In this document: piece by piece, positions 54,995 to 63,730 of the stretch | Layout: the number at the start of each line of letters is the position of its first letter | How positions within the stretch are numbered: the first letter of the stretch is position 1 | DNA from: Pelagibacterium montanilacus | Lineage (GTDB): Bacteria > Pseudomonadota > Alphaproteobacteria > Rhizobiales > Devosiaceae | Assembly (NCBI RefSeq): GCF_003992665.1 | Contig: NZ_RZMX01000055.1 | Coordinates: 62,001 to 126,000 of the forward strand | DNA length: 64,000 bases | Direction of reading: 5' to 3' | Position numbers and translations under genes: made by a program | The notes under the pieces: generated by a model | Told to the model about the DNA's origin: nothing | The model's database searches: none | Seen by the model: only the letters and a program-made list of their open reading frames with translations

Positions 54995-56424
54995 GTCAAT
55001 CGCAGTGCGGCGTCGAGTCTGTCGGCGAACCGGGCCACGCGCCGCGCGTCGGCATCGGCGAACCCGACCACCAATCCCCGCTCCGGACGACCGGCGCAAT
55101 AGCTCGAAAGCGATGGCGTCTCGTATCCATCGCCGGCCAGCGCTGCAGCGAGGGCGACATCGTCGACAGCTTGGGACACTCTTACCACAGTCTGGAGCCC
55201 GCCCATCGGCATGGCCACGGCGATTGCCGGACCAATCCGGGCACGCAGACCCTCGACCAGCAATCGGCCCCGCTCCTCGTAGATTTGCGCAATCCGGCGC
55301 AACTGCGTCGCCAGCGCGCCGCTCTCGATCACCTCGACCAGCGCCGCCTGGGCGTGGATGTTCGCCCGCAGGCCGAGAGTGCGATGCGCCTGCGCCATGG
55401 GCGCCACCAGCGCTTCGGGCACCACCATATAGGCCAGCCGCAGTCCGGGCAGCAGGCTCTTGGCGGTTGTGCCGGTATAGATCACCTCGCTGCCCTGGCT
55501 GATCCCCTGAAGCGCCGCGATCGCACGGCCCTGCCAAAGGAACTCGCTGTCATAGTCGTCCTCGATGATCACCGCCCCGCTCCGGCGCGCGTAATCGAGC
55601 AGGTCCAGACGACGCTGAAGCGTCATTCGCGCACCTGTGGGATAGTGATGGGAGGGGGTCACATAGATCAGCCGGGGCGCGGGCTCGCCGGCGATGCTCG
55701 CGGGGTCCGCGCCCTCTCCATCGACCGCCATCGCGCCGACCGACAGTCCGGCGCCATGGAACGCGGTCCGCGCCCCGAAATAGCCCGGGGATTCCACCAG
55801 CGCCCGGTCGCCGGGATCGGCAAGGCAATGGGCCACGAGCGACAGGGCGGACTGGGTCGAGGGAACGACGAGGATCTGGTGGGGCGACGCCTTTACGCCC
55901 CGCAACCGCTCCAGATACCCCGAAAGGGCCGTCTTGAGCGCTGCCAGCCCCTCCACCTCGCCATAGATCGCCGCGGCCCCATAACGCCGCCGCGCCACCC
56001 GCCGCAGGGTTCGCGCCCACAGATCGGCCGGAAACAGCGCCTCGTCGGGCGCGCCCGGTTCGAGCCGGCCCGCATGGCGCAGGCCCGAAGCGCTGCGCAG
56101 GTTGACGGCCATCACCTCGCCCCGCGTGGAGAGCCCGGGCGTCCTGATCGCCGGCGCGATTTCGGGCCGCTCGAGACGCACGTCGGCCACCACCACCGGC
56201 GCCGCGCCCCGGCGCACCCTGATGATCCCGTCCGCGCGCAGCAGTTCATAGGCTGCGTTGACCGAATTGCGCGAGACCACGAGATGCGCGGCCAGCCTGC
56301 GCGAGCTCGGCAACATCGCTCCCGGCTTGATCCGGCCGGTCCGGACCGCCCCGGCGAGGGCACGGTATATCCGCTCGGGCAGCGGCCCGGTCTCAGCGTC
56401 GAGCGCAATCAGGCCTTCGAGCAA
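54991..56424 (-). CDS. MocR/PdxR-family regulator (GntR HTH fused to aminotransferase fold)
   Basis: A 477-residue PLP-dependent transcription factor. The GntR-type winged helix covers residues 10-75 ([37 protein letters not shown]). The aminotransferase-like domain covers 110-470 ([33 protein letters not shown]) with the PLP lysine in [10 protein letters not shown] near 335. TTG 56422-56424 is the preferred start because AAGGAAGG lies six bases upstream; ATG 56469 falls inside the operator. Divergent from a PPOX-like flavoprotein gene, as in pyridoxal-phosphate control by PdxR; the target is inferred. Confidence 0.87.
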   Translation of the reverse strand: MLEGLIALDAETGPLPERIYRALAGAVRTGRIKPGAMLPSSRRLAAHLVVSRNSVNAAYELLRADGIIRVRRGAAPVVVADVRLERPEIAPAIRTPGLSTRGEVMAVNLRSASGLRHAGRLEPGAPDEALFPADLWARTLRRVARRRYGAAAIYGEVEGLAALKTALSGYLERLRGVKASPHQILVVPSTQSALSLVAHCLADPGDRALVESPGYFGARTAFHGAGLSVGAMAVDGEGADPASIAGEPAPRLIYVTPSHHYPTGARMTLQRRLDLLDYARRSGAVIIEDDYDSEFLWQGRAIAALQGISQGSEVIYTGTTAKSLLPGLRLAYMVVPEALVAPMAQAHRTLGLRANIHAQAALVEVIESGALATQLRRIAQIYEERGRLLVEGLRARIGPAIAVAMPMGGLQTVVRVSQAVDDVALAAALAGDGYETPSLSSYCAGRPERGLVVGFADADARRVARFADRLDAALRLT

Positions 56425-56441
56425 CTGGCACCTTCCTTTTG

Positions 56442-56487
56442 ATCTGGTGTGGACCTCGCACCAGACCACATTAGCGCGCTATCTGGT
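56442..56487. promoter_or_regulatory. Three ATCTGGT half-sites in the MocR/PPOX divergent promoter
   Basis: TCTGGTG (56443-56449) and CACCAGA (56459-56465) form a perfect inverted repeat with 9-base spacer; ATCTGGT recurs at 56481-56487. Direct plus inverted half-sites are typical of MocR regulators. They lie between the regulator start and the PPOX gene. Confidence 0.65.
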
Positions 56488-56528
56488 TCGAAGAAATCCT
56501 CAAACACAAGCAGATCGGAGGTCCGGTC

Positions 56529-57182
56529 ATGGATCCACAATCATTGCCTAACTATGCAAGGGCGCGTCAGCCCCGCCGCGCCAGCTACGACACCGGGACG
56601 ATCCACGCCATACTCGATTCCGGGCTCGTTGGACATGTGGGGTTCATCGCCGAGGGTCGGCCCATGGTCATGCCCATGGCCTATGCGCGCAGCGGCGAGA
56701 CCATCTACCTGCACGGCGCCTCAAAGACCCGCATCGTCGCCATGCATGCCGATGGCGACCCGATGACCATGACGGTCACGCTGCTGGAAGGGATCGTCGC
56801 GGCGCGCTCGGGCTTTCACCACTCGATGAACTATCGCGCCGCTACCGTCCACGGGTCGACGCGCCTGGTCACCGATCCCGATGAAGCCGAACGGGCGCTC
56901 ATGGCGATCACCAACCACCTCCTGCCTTCGCGCTGGGACGAGGTCCGGCCCATGCACGACAAGGAACGCAAGGCCACCGGTGTGATCGCCATCGAGATCG
57001 AACACGCCTCGGCCAAGATCCGGCAGGCGCCACCGGCGGACGATGTCGAGGATCACGACCTGCCCATCTGGGCCGGGGTCATCCCGATCGTGACGGCCCT
57101 GGGCGCGCCGGTCGGGGACGGGATCGGCCCCGATGTCCCCGCACCGCCCTCCACCGGCCTTGCGCGCAGGAAGTTTGCCTGA
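56529..57182 (+). CDS. Pyridoxamine 5'-phosphate oxidase-like FMN-binding protein
   Basis: A 217-residue split-barrel flavoprotein of the PPOX/NimA-like group (ILDSGLVGHVGFIAEGRPMVM near residue 29, IYLHGASKTRIV near 60, HHSMNYRAATVHGSTRLV near 97, LPSRWDEVRPMHDKE near 125). Such proteins reduce or oxidise small cofactors or detoxify compounds; this one is not a canonical PdxH. GGAGG lies seven bases before ATG 56529. Divergent from the MocR-type regulator, which suggests a vitamin B6-related role. A strong terminator follows. Confidence 0.85.
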   Translation: MDPQSLPNYARARQPRRASYDTGTIHAILDSGLVGHVGFIAEGRPMVMPMAYARSGETIYLHGASKTRIVAMHADGDPMTMTVTLLEGIVAARSGFHHSMNYRAATVHGSTRLVTDPDEAERALMAITNHLLPSRWDEVRPMHDKERKATGVIAIEIEHASAKIRQAPPADDVEDHDLPIWAGVIPIVTALGAPVGDGIGPDVPAPPSTGLARRKFA

Positions 57183-57195
57183 TCTCCGGGCGCGT

Positions 57196-57241
57196 CACGG
57201 GGAGCGACCCGATGGCCGCTCCCCGTGCGCTGGTGTTTTTT
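57196..57241 (+). terminator. Rho-independent terminator after the PPOX-like gene
   Basis: CACGGGGAGCG (57196-57206) pairs perfectly with CGCTCCCCGTG (57217-57227) and TTTTTT follows at 57236-57241. It separates the convergent PPOX-like and FnrL-type genes. Confidence 0.85.
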
Positions 57242-57258
57242 GCTCAGACGCAGGTGCA

Positions 57259-57996
57259 CTACCCGCAACGCGCCTCCAGCCGCGCGAGGTCGGGCACCAC
57301 GATCGACCGTGCATTGACGATCTCGATCACCCCGTCCTTGCGCAATTGCGTCATCTGCCGGGACACCGTCTCGATGGTCAGGCCCAGGAAATCGGCGATA
57401 TCGGCGCGGCTGAGCGGCAAGTCGAAACGGGTGCGTGTCAACGCCCTCCGCTCGGCCTGCGCCCGCGAGACCGGATCGATATGGGTCGCGATCAGCATCA
57501 GGAAGCTCGCGACCTTCTCGGCAGCCGTCTTGCGGCCCAGCGTCACCATCCAGTCCCGTGCCTCGTCGAGTTCGCGCAGGGTCTGCTCCATCAGCTTGTG
57601 CTCGAGCTCGGGATATTCCTTGACCAGCCGCTCGAGCGCCGCCTTGGGGATGCGGCAGATTTCCACGTCCGACGCCGCTTCGGCAGCCAGGGCATTCTGG
57701 CTGCCATAGAGCCGTCCCAGAAAATCCGGCGCGAACTGCAGCCCCACGAGCTGCTGGCGCCCGTCCTCCAGCATCTTGGAGAGTTTCACCACCCCGCGCA
57801 TGACATTGGCGTAAGATGTGATCTCGGCGTCGTCGGCCAGCAGTTCGGTGCCCGCCTTGTGCCGCACGGTCTGGGTGTGGCCCGCAAGCGCAAGAAGCTG
57901 CTCGGGCGCGAGCGCACCGCACATGCCCTTGTGGCGCACCTCGCAACTCCGGCACAGCACCGGAACATCGGAATTGTGAATATCCAGCCTGGTCAT
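57259..57996 (-). CDS. fnrL: Crp/Fnr-family oxygen regulator, FnrL type
   Basis: A 245-residue O2-sensing activator. The N-terminal cysteines are at 15, 18 and 26 (CRSCEVRHKGMC) with a fourth at 114 (EICRIP), the set that binds [4Fe-4S] in FnrL proteins. The cNMP-like barrel spans 40-160 and the helix-turn-helix is LSRADIADFLGLTIETVSRQ near residue 198; the E-x-x-S-R recognition pattern fits TTGAT-type sites. The ATG at 57996 gives the family N-terminus. FixK or Dnr would lack the first three cysteines. Confidence 0.9.
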   Translation of the reverse strand: MTRLDIHNSDVPVLCRSCEVRHKGMCGALAPEQLLALAGHTQTVRHKAGTELLADDAEITSYANVMRGVVKLSKMLEDGRQQLVGLQFAPDFLGRLYGSQNALAAEAASDVEICRIPKAALERLVKEYPELEHKLMEQTLRELDEARDWMVTLGRKTAAEKVASFLMLIATHIDPVSRAQAERRALTRTRFDLPLSRADIADFLGLTIETVSRQMTQLRKDGVIEIVNARSIVVPDLARLEARCG

Positions 57997-58153
57997 CGCA
58001 CCTACCGCCTTTGCCCAGCCAGTCCAGTCCGGGCTTGCCCGCGAACCGGCGTCCGCAATGGTCACGCTTGTTCTTGGCCGAGGCAAGACCCGCTCGAGAC
58101 GCGTATACCGGGCCCAGCCCAGCGCAAAGCCCGATCGCGGTGTGACGCCCCCC

Positions 58154-58903
58154 CTAAAGCCGCCCCGCCTCGATGATACGCTGGAGAAACCGGCGCGTCT
58201 CGGGGCGCTCGGGTGCGGAAAACAGCGCCGCGGGATCGCCCTCCTCGAGAATCCGTCCGCCTTCGAGAAAGCAGACCGTGTCGGCCACTTCCCGGGCAAA
58301 GCCCATCTCGTGGGTGACGATCACCATCGTCATGCCCTCGTCCTTGAGCCTGCGGATGATCTTGAGCACCTCCCCGATCAGCTCGGGGTCAAGCGCCGCG
58401 GTGATCTCGTCGAGCAGCAACACGTCCGGATTGGTCGCCAGCGAGCGCACGATCGCCACGCGCTGCTGCTGGCCGCCCGAAAGCTGCTCGGGATAGCTGC
58501 CCGCATGATCGCCCATGCCAAACAGCGAAAGCAGCTCGCGGGCCTTGTCCTCGGCGGCCCGCCGCCCGACCTTGTGCACCTTGCGCGGCGCGAGCGTCAC
58601 ATTGTCGAGCACCGACATGTGCGGGAACAGGTTATAGGATTGGAAGACGATCCCCACCCGCTTTTGCAGCCCGGTCCCGCCATAGCGCTCGTCCTCGATC
58701 GAGACCCCGTCGAGCCGGATCGTGCCGTGGTCGAACTCCACCAGCCTGTTGATGCAGCGCAGGAGCGTGGACTTGCCCGACCCCGACGCACCGATCAGGC
58801 ACACCACCTCGTGCTCGGCCACCGACAGGCTGACATCGTCGAGCACCAGCACGTCCCCGTAATATTTGGTGACGCCGTCGATCTCTATGCGTGGTGGCTT
58901 CAT
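58154..58903 (-). CDS. Polar amino-acid ABC transporter ATP-binding protein
   Basis: A 249-residue ATPase (GlnQ/HisP group): Walker A GASGSGKSTLLRCINRLVEF near residue 38, IVFQSYNLFPHMSVLDNV near 86, LSGGQQQRVAIVRSLA near 138, LLLDEITAALDPELIGEV near 160 and VTHEMGFAREVAD near 193. Note that Walker B has EI rather than EP after the catalytic glutamate. ATG 58903 overlaps the permease stop by four bases. Last gene of the three-gene importer. Confidence 0.92.
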   Translation of the reverse strand: MKPPRIEIDGVTKYYGDVLVLDDVSLSVAEHEVVCLIGASGSGKSTLLRCINRLVEFDHGTIRLDGVSIEDERYGGTGLQKRVGIVFQSYNLFPHMSVLDNVTLAPRKVHKVGRRAAEDKARELLSLFGMGDHAGSYPEQLSGGQQQRVAIVRSLATNPDVLLLDEITAALDPELIGEVLKIIRRLKDEGMTMVIVTHEMGFAREVADTVCFLEGGRILEEGDPAALFSAPERPETRRFLQRIIEAGRL

Positions 58904-59784
58904 CCCGCCCTCTGCAGTCGCCGCTCGCGATCCTTGCGGGTCACGTAGTCCGCCAGCCGGGCCATGGGAATGGTCGCTGCCATGAACAGCGCCGCCGCCA
59001 CGATCAGCGATGAATAGTTGAAGGTCTGGGCTGTGTAGATCTGGGCCTCGCGCACCGCGTCCCGCACCCCGATCACCGAGAGCAGCGCCACGTCCTTTTG
59101 CAGCGCCACCACGATGTTCATCAGGGCCGGCAGCACGTTGCGCAGCGCCTGGGGCAGGACGGCGTAGACCATGGTCTGCCATTCCGAAAGCCCCAGCGAT
59201 TTGGACGCCGCCCACTGGCCCTCATGGACCGCATCGATCCCCGAGCGATAGATCTCGGCCACATAGGCCGAATACGAAAGGATCATCGCCACTGCACCCC
59301 AGAACAGCCCGCTGTTGGGCAGACCGGGGAGGTTGAGCGCGGGAATCCCGAACCCGAACAGCAGCACGAGCAGCAGCACGGGAATGCCGCGGAAGATGTC
59401 GATATAGATCACCACCATCAGCCGGAAGGGTGTGAACCACGGCGCCCGCAGCGATCGTACGATCGCGAGCACCAGCGCCCAGACCCCGATCCCCACGAGC
59501 GCGCTCAGCCAGATGCTTACCGACACCCCAAAGCCCCTGAGCACCCCGGGAAAAGCCGCAATCATCGCATCGAGGTTGAAGAACTGCAGCCGCACCTGCG
59601 GCCACATCTCGGCCGAGGTAACCCACCATCCCAATGCGCCGAAGACGAAAAGGACGCTCAGAACGCTGATGATGGTGGGCCTGATTGCGGTACGCCACTG
59701 GTTCCGGCGACGCGGCGGCGCGGGGCGGCGCGGTGCCGCCCCCTCGGCTGGAGCGCCCCCGGAGGCGGACGGCGCAACGCTCAT
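58900..59784 (-). CDS. Polar amino-acid ABC transporter permease
   Basis: A 294-residue permease with a proline- and arginine-rich cytosolic N-terminus (residues 1-30), a first membrane helix near 33-52 and the HisM-type core from about 85. ASKSLGLSEWQTMVYAVLPQ near 198 is the ATPase-contact loop. Overlaps its neighbours by four bases each side. As a single permease it probably works as a homodimer. Confidence 0.9.
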   Translation of the reverse strand: MSVAPSASGGAPAEGAAPRRPAPPRRRNQWRTAIRPTIISVLSVLFVFGALGWWVTSAEMWPQVRLQFFNLDAMIAAFPGVLRGFGVSVSIWLSALVGIGVWALVLAIVRSLRAPWFTPFRLMVVIYIDIFRGIPVLLLVLLFGFGIPALNLPGLPNSGLFWGAVAMILSYSAYVAEIYRSGIDAVHEGQWAASKSLGLSEWQTMVYAVLPQALRNVLPALMNIVVALQKDVALLSVIGVRDAVREAQIYTAQTFNYSSLIVAAALFMAATIPMARLADYVTRKDRERRLQRAG

Positions 59785-60626
59785 TCAGTGATGGCCGGCA
59801 GGTCCGGATCGGCCACGAGATATTCTGCAACCAGTTCGTCGACGATGCCCCGATCGATAATCGCGGTCAGAGCCTGGTCGACCCATTCGACCAGCGGGTT
59901 GTCCTGCTCGAAGAGGAGCCCATGGCCACGATCGTTTTCATCGGCCGGCAGCAACGCGGTGATCTGCGCGTCGGGCACCTGCACCGCGGTAACGAAAAGG
60001 GCTGTGGGTAGCGCAGCCACCGTGGCGTCGACCTGCCCCGCACGCATCGCCTGGAACACGCCGACCTGGTCGTCATAGACCGCCGCATCGTCCACGCCGA
60101 GGATATTGACCAGATAATCGAGATCGGTCGTACCGATGGTCACGCCCCAATTGGCCTCGGCCAGTTCGGCAAAGCTCGTGGCCTCCTCGACGGGGCTCCC
60201 GGGAAGCGCGATCACAGCCTTTTCGGGCTGATAATAGACGCGGCTGAAATCCACGACCTCGGCGCGCGCTTCGGTCACCGAAATCTGCTGGATGGCGAAA
60301 TCATAATTCTTGGCGCCCGGAGCGATGGACTGGTCGAAGGTTTCGCGCACCCACACGACATCTTCGGGCGCGAACCCCATCTCTTCGGCCAGGGCATAGA
60401 CCATGGCGTTTTCGAAGCCCTCGCCACCCTCGGGACTGTCATCGAGCATCCAGGGCGGATAGACCACATCGCCGGTCGCGACGGTCAACTGGCCCGGCGT
60501 GTGCAGGCGCGGATCCTCGGGCGTACCCTCCTGGGCCTGGGCCGGCGCCCCCAGCGCCACCGCCGCAAACAGGGCCAGCCCGCCGGCGGCAAAGGCGTAT
60601 CGCATCGTCTCTCTGGTCTCGGTCAT
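59781..60626 (-). CDS. Polar amino-acid ABC transporter substrate-binding protein
   Basis: A 281-residue SBP family 3 protein with signal peptide (MRYAFAAGGLALFAAVALGA, cut after AQA) and GQLTVATGDVVYPPWMLDDS at the mature start; DFAIQQISVTEARAEVVDFS near 125 fits the ligand region. Ligand unknown. ATG 60626 is used, with AGGGG ten bases upstream; ATG 60605 would leave a compact signal peptide and is nearly as likely. First gene of the operon, divergent from the metal importer. Confidence 0.9.
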   Translation of the reverse strand: MTETRETMRYAFAAGGLALFAAVALGAPAQAQEGTPEDPRLHTPGQLTVATGDVVYPPWMLDDSPEGGEGFENAMVYALAEEMGFAPEDVVWVRETFDQSIAPGAKNYDFAIQQISVTEARAEVVDFSRVYYQPEKAVIALPGSPVEEATSFAELAEANWGVTIGTTDLDYLVNILGVDDAAVYDDQVGVFQAMRAGQVDATVAALPTALFVTAVQVPDAQITALLPADENDRGHGLLFEQDNPLVEWVDQALTAIIDRGIVDELVAEYLVADPDLPAITE

Positions 60627-60785
60627 GTCTCTGACATCCCCTTTTCGCGCCATCATCGGGCGGGCTTTGCTCTCGACCGAGGATAGCCCCGCCCGGAAAA
60701 ACCGCGCAAGGGGATTCGCGCGGGCCGACGCGCCCGCGCACAGGCAGCCCGCTCGATCTCCAATTTGCGAACCATTCGCATCTTC

Positions 60786-60814
60786 TTGACATTCCTGCAA
60801 ATGATTGTCATATT
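60786..60814 (+). promoter_or_regulatory. Promoter with Mur/Fur-like box upstream of sitA
   Basis: TTGACA (60786-60791) and CATATT (60809-60814) are 17 bases apart. Between and over the -10 lies TGCAAATGATTGTCA (60796-60810), similar to the rhizobial Mur box TGCAAATNATTTGCA (recalled), and it includes the inverted pair ATGA-TTG-TCAT. Placement between -35 and -10 fits repression by Mn- or Fe-loaded Mur/Fur. Confidence 0.55.
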
Positions 60815-60845
60815 CAATCTACACCGCGCCAGACCGAAGATCCCC

Positions 60846-61787
60846 ATGCCCCCCGCAACGCCGCCCCTGCTGCTCGCCCTCGCCGCCGTGACCCTGTCCC
60901 TGCCCGCATTGGCCCAAGACCGCCCGCAGGTGGTCGCGACCACCGGAATGGTGGCCGACACGGCAGCGGTCCTTGCCGGGGAATGCGCCGAGGTCACCGC
61001 GATGATGGGCCCGGGCATCGACCCCCATCTCTATCGCCCCACGCCCAGGGACGTGCAGGCGCTCAACGGCGCCGACCTCATCGTCTATTCGGGCCTCTCG
61101 CTCGAAGGCCAGCTTGCCGACGTACTCGAGCGCTACGCCAGCCAGATTCCGACCCTCGCCGTCGCCGAAGCCGCCATCCCCCCCGAGGACCTCATCGCCA
61201 CCGGCGATTCCTATGGGGTCGACCCCCACGTCTGGATGGACGTCTCGCTCTGGAGCCGCACCATTGCGCCCATGGCCGAAGCGCTTGCCGAGCGCGCGCC
61301 CGATTGCGCCGAAGCGATCGCCGGGCGCGCCGCTTCGCACGCCGAGCGGCTTTCGGACCTCGACGCCTGGGTGGGCGAGGCCATCGCGACCATTCCTGAG
61401 GACCGGCGGATTCTGGTCACCGCCCACGACGCCTTCGGCTATTACGCCCGCGCCTACGGCATCGCGGTCGAGGCGGTCCAGGGCATCTCCACCGATGCGG
61501 AGGCCGGAATCGCCGATATCCGGGACACCGCCCAGCTTCTCGTTGACACCGCCACCCCTGCGGTGTTCGTGGAATCCACCATCAACCCGCGCACCATCGA
61601 AGCGGTGATCGCAGCCGCGGCCGCGCAGGGCCACGCGGTCTCGGTCGGCGATCCGCTGTATTCCGATGCCCTGGGCGAGCCCGGAACGCCGGCCGGCACC
61701 TATGTCGGCATGATCGTCGAGAACACGACCAATATCGTTGTGGCACTGGGCGGAGCGATCCCGCCGCTTCCGGAACGATTGCGCTGA
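60846..61787 (+). CDS. sitA: Metal ABC transporter substrate-binding protein (SitA/MntA type)
   Basis: A 313-residue cluster A-I metal-binding protein. The signal peptide ends ALA near residue 22; metal ligands are expected in GIDPHLYRPTPRD (His near 60), VDPHVWMD (His near 125), VTAHDAFGYYARAYGI near 195 and VGDPLYSDALG near 280. The His-rich loop of ZnuA is absent, so Mn or Fe is more likely than Zn. First of four sit-like genes behind a Mur/Fur-like site. Start ATG 60846, weak ribosome site GAAGA. Confidence 0.87.
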   Translation: MPPATPPLLLALAAVTLSLPALAQDRPQVVATTGMVADTAAVLAGECAEVTAMMGPGIDPHLYRPTPRDVQALNGADLIVYSGLSLEGQLADVLERYASQIPTLAVAEAAIPPEDLIATGDSYGVDPHVWMDVSLWSRTIAPMAEALAERAPDCAEAIAGRAASHAERLSDLDAWVGEAIATIPEDRRILVTAHDAFGYYARAYGIAVEAVQGISTDAEAGIADIRDTAQLLVDTATPAVFVESTINPRTIEAVIAAAAAQGHAVSVGDPLYSDALGEPGTPAGTYVGMIVENTTNIVVALGGAIPPLPERLR

Positions 61788-61816
61788 AAAACGAACAAAC
61801 GGGTAACGGGCCAATC

Positions 61817-62599
61817 ATGAGCGATCACCTGCACGAACCGGGCCTCGCCCTGCACGTCGAAGACCTCACGGTCTCCTACCGCGCGCGCCCCGTGCTCTGG
61901 GATATCGACTTTGACGTCCCCCCCGGGGTCATGGCCGCCATCGTGGGGCCGAACGGAGCGGGCAAATCCACCCTCATCAAGGCGGTGCTGGGGCTCGTTC
62001 GCCCCACTGCCGGCCACGTCACGCTTCTGGGCCGGCCCTATCGCGACCAGCGCCGCAATGTCGGCTACGTCCCCCAGCGATCGAGCGTGGATTGGGACTT
62101 CCCCACCACTGCGCTCGACGTCGTCCTGATGGGCCTTTACGGCCACCTCGGCTGGTTCCGCCGTCCGGGACGTCCCGAAATCGCCAGGGCCCGCAACGCA
62201 CTGGCCGAGGTGGGGATGATCGATTTCGCCGACCGCCAGATCAGCCAGCTCTCGGGTGGCCAGCAGCAGCGCGTCTTCATCGCCAGAGCCCTCGTCCAGG
62301 ATGCCGACATCTATTTTCTCGACGAACCCATGGCCGGCGTGGACGCCACAACCGAGAAGGCCATCGTCAATCTCCTGCGCGGCCTGCGCGACCGCGGCAA
62401 GACCGTCATCGTCGTCCACCACGACCTCCAGACCGTGCGCTCCTATTTCGACTGGCTGGTGATCCTCAACGTCAGGGTGATCGCCCAGGGCCCCGTCTCG
62501 GACGTTTACACCGCCGAGAATCTGAAGCGCGCCTATGGCGGCCAGATCGCGCTGCTCGAGACCGCACCGGCCCACCCCGCGCCCACGCAGGCGGGCTGA
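61817..62599 (+). CDS. sitB: Metal ABC transporter ATP-binding protein (SitB type)
   Basis: A 260-residue ATPase: Walker A GPNGAGKSTLIKAVLGLV near residue 39, VGYVPQRSSVDWDFPTTA near 82 (the metal-importer form of the Q-loop), LSGGQQQRVFIARALVQDAD near 145, YFLDEPMAGVDATTE near 168, VVHHDLQTV near 200. The D-F-P after the Q-loop is typical for the Mn/Fe/Zn class. Starts 29 bases after sitA. Confidence 0.92.
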   Translation: MSDHLHEPGLALHVEDLTVSYRARPVLWDIDFDVPPGVMAAIVGPNGAGKSTLIKAVLGLVRPTAGHVTLLGRPYRDQRRNVGYVPQRSSVDWDFPTTALDVVLMGLYGHLGWFRRPGRPEIARARNALAEVGMIDFADRQISQLSGGQQQRVFIARALVQDADIYFLDEPMAGVDATTEKAIVNLLRGLRDRGKTVIVVHHDLQTVRSYFDWLVILNVRVIAQGPVSDVYTAENLKRAYGGQIALLETAPAHPAPTQAG

Positions 62600-62602
62600 C
62601 CC

Positions 62603-63730
62603 ATGCTGGCGCTCCTCGCCGACAGCACCATCCAGAATGTCCTCGTCGGCGCGGCCCTCCTCGGCGCCATTTCGGGCGTCCTGGGCAGCTTTGCGGTCCT
62701 GCGGCGCCAGAGCCTTCTCGGCGACACCCTGAGCCACGCGGCCCTGCCGGGCATCTGCATCGGCTTCCTGCTCGCGGGCGCACGCGACATGCCCGCCATC
62801 CTTGCCGGAGCGCTGGCGGCGGGCGCGCTCGCCGCGCTCGCCATCATCGGCATCACCCGGCACACCCGCCTCAAGACCGATGCCGCGCTCGGGATCGTGC
62901 TGAGCGTTTTTTTCGCGCTCGGCGTCGTCCTTCTCACCTTCATCCAGAGCACGGGCACCGGCACACAGGCGGGGCTCGAAACCTTCCTCTTCGGTCAGGC
63001 CGCGGCGATCCTGCGGGCCGATCTCTACCTCATGGGCGCCATCACGCTGGGCGCCCTCGTGCTGGTCGCCCTGCTCTGGAAGGAATTCAAGCTCGTCACC
63101 TTCGATCCGGTCTTCGCCCGCACCTCGGGCTTTCCGGTCCTCGCGCTCGAGATCGCGCTCACCATGATGATCGCCCTCGCGGTCGTGGTGGGCCTGCAGA
63201 TGGTCGGGGTCATCCTCATGGCCGCGATGATCGTCGCCCCGGCGGTCGCGGCGCGCCAATGGACCGACAGGCTCTCGGTCATGGTCGTGCTGGCGGCCGG
63301 CTTCGGCATTCTCGCGGGCACCAGCGGCGCGATTGTGAGCGCCACCGCGCGGGGGCTCTCCACCGGCCCCCTGATCGTCCTTGCCATCTCCGCGATCGTT
63401 CTGGTCTCGCTGCTCCTTGCCCCGCGCAACGGGCTCATCCCCGCGTGGTTGCGGCAACGCGCCGGAAGGCGCGAACTGCACGAAACCCTCGTGCTGGGCA
63501 CACTCTCGCACCTGGCCGTCGAGCATGGCGATCCCGACTATCGCGCTGAACAGGCCATGATCGACGCCTATCACGGCACGAGAACCCATCAGGCGCTCGA
63601 GGCGCTGGCGCAGAAAGGGCTGGTGGCCCCGGCCCGCCACGCGCCCGAAACCACGCCGCACTGGCGTCTCACCGACAAGGGACATGCCCGGGTCGCCCAC
63701 CCCACCGAACGCGAGGACGAACCGCAGTGA
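62603..63730 (+). CDS. sitC: Metal ABC transporter permease with C-terminal winged-helix-like extension
   Basis: A 375-residue ABC-3-family permease. Eight or nine membrane segments fill residues 5-270 (GAALLGAISGVLGSFAVLRR, LGDTLSHAALPGICIGFLLA). Beyond about 275 comes a soluble tail of some 100 residues, whose part HQALEALAQKGLVAPARHAP followed by WRLTDKGHARV looks like a helix-turn-helix and wing of the DtxR/MarR kind. Standard SitC proteins (about 285 aa) lack it. It may sense metal or regulate transport on the cytosolic side. It overlaps sitD by four bases. Confidence 0.85.
   Translation: MLALLADSTIQNVLVGAALLGAISGVLGSFAVLRRQSLLGDTLSHAALPGICIGFLLAGARDMPAILAGALAAGALAALAIIGITRHTRLKTDAALGIVLSVFFALGVVLLTFIQSTGTGTQAGLETFLFGQAAAILRADLYLMGAITLGALVLVALLWKEFKLVTFDPVFARTSGFPVLALEIALTMMIALAVVVGLQMVGVILMAAMIVAPAVAARQWTDRLSVMVVLAAGFGILAGTSGAIVSATARGLSTGPLIVLAISAIVLVSLLLAPRNGLIPAWLRQRAGRRELHETLVLGTLSHLAVEHGDPDYRAEQAMIDAYHGTRTHQALEALAQKGLVAPARHAPETTPHWRLTDKGHARVAHPTEREDEPQ

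Noticed and set aside
61700-63700. A 666-codon open frame on the minus strand opposite the metal importer.
   Set aside because: Low-complexity E/D/G/R-rich antisense translation; sitB and sitC on the plus strand are unmistakable.
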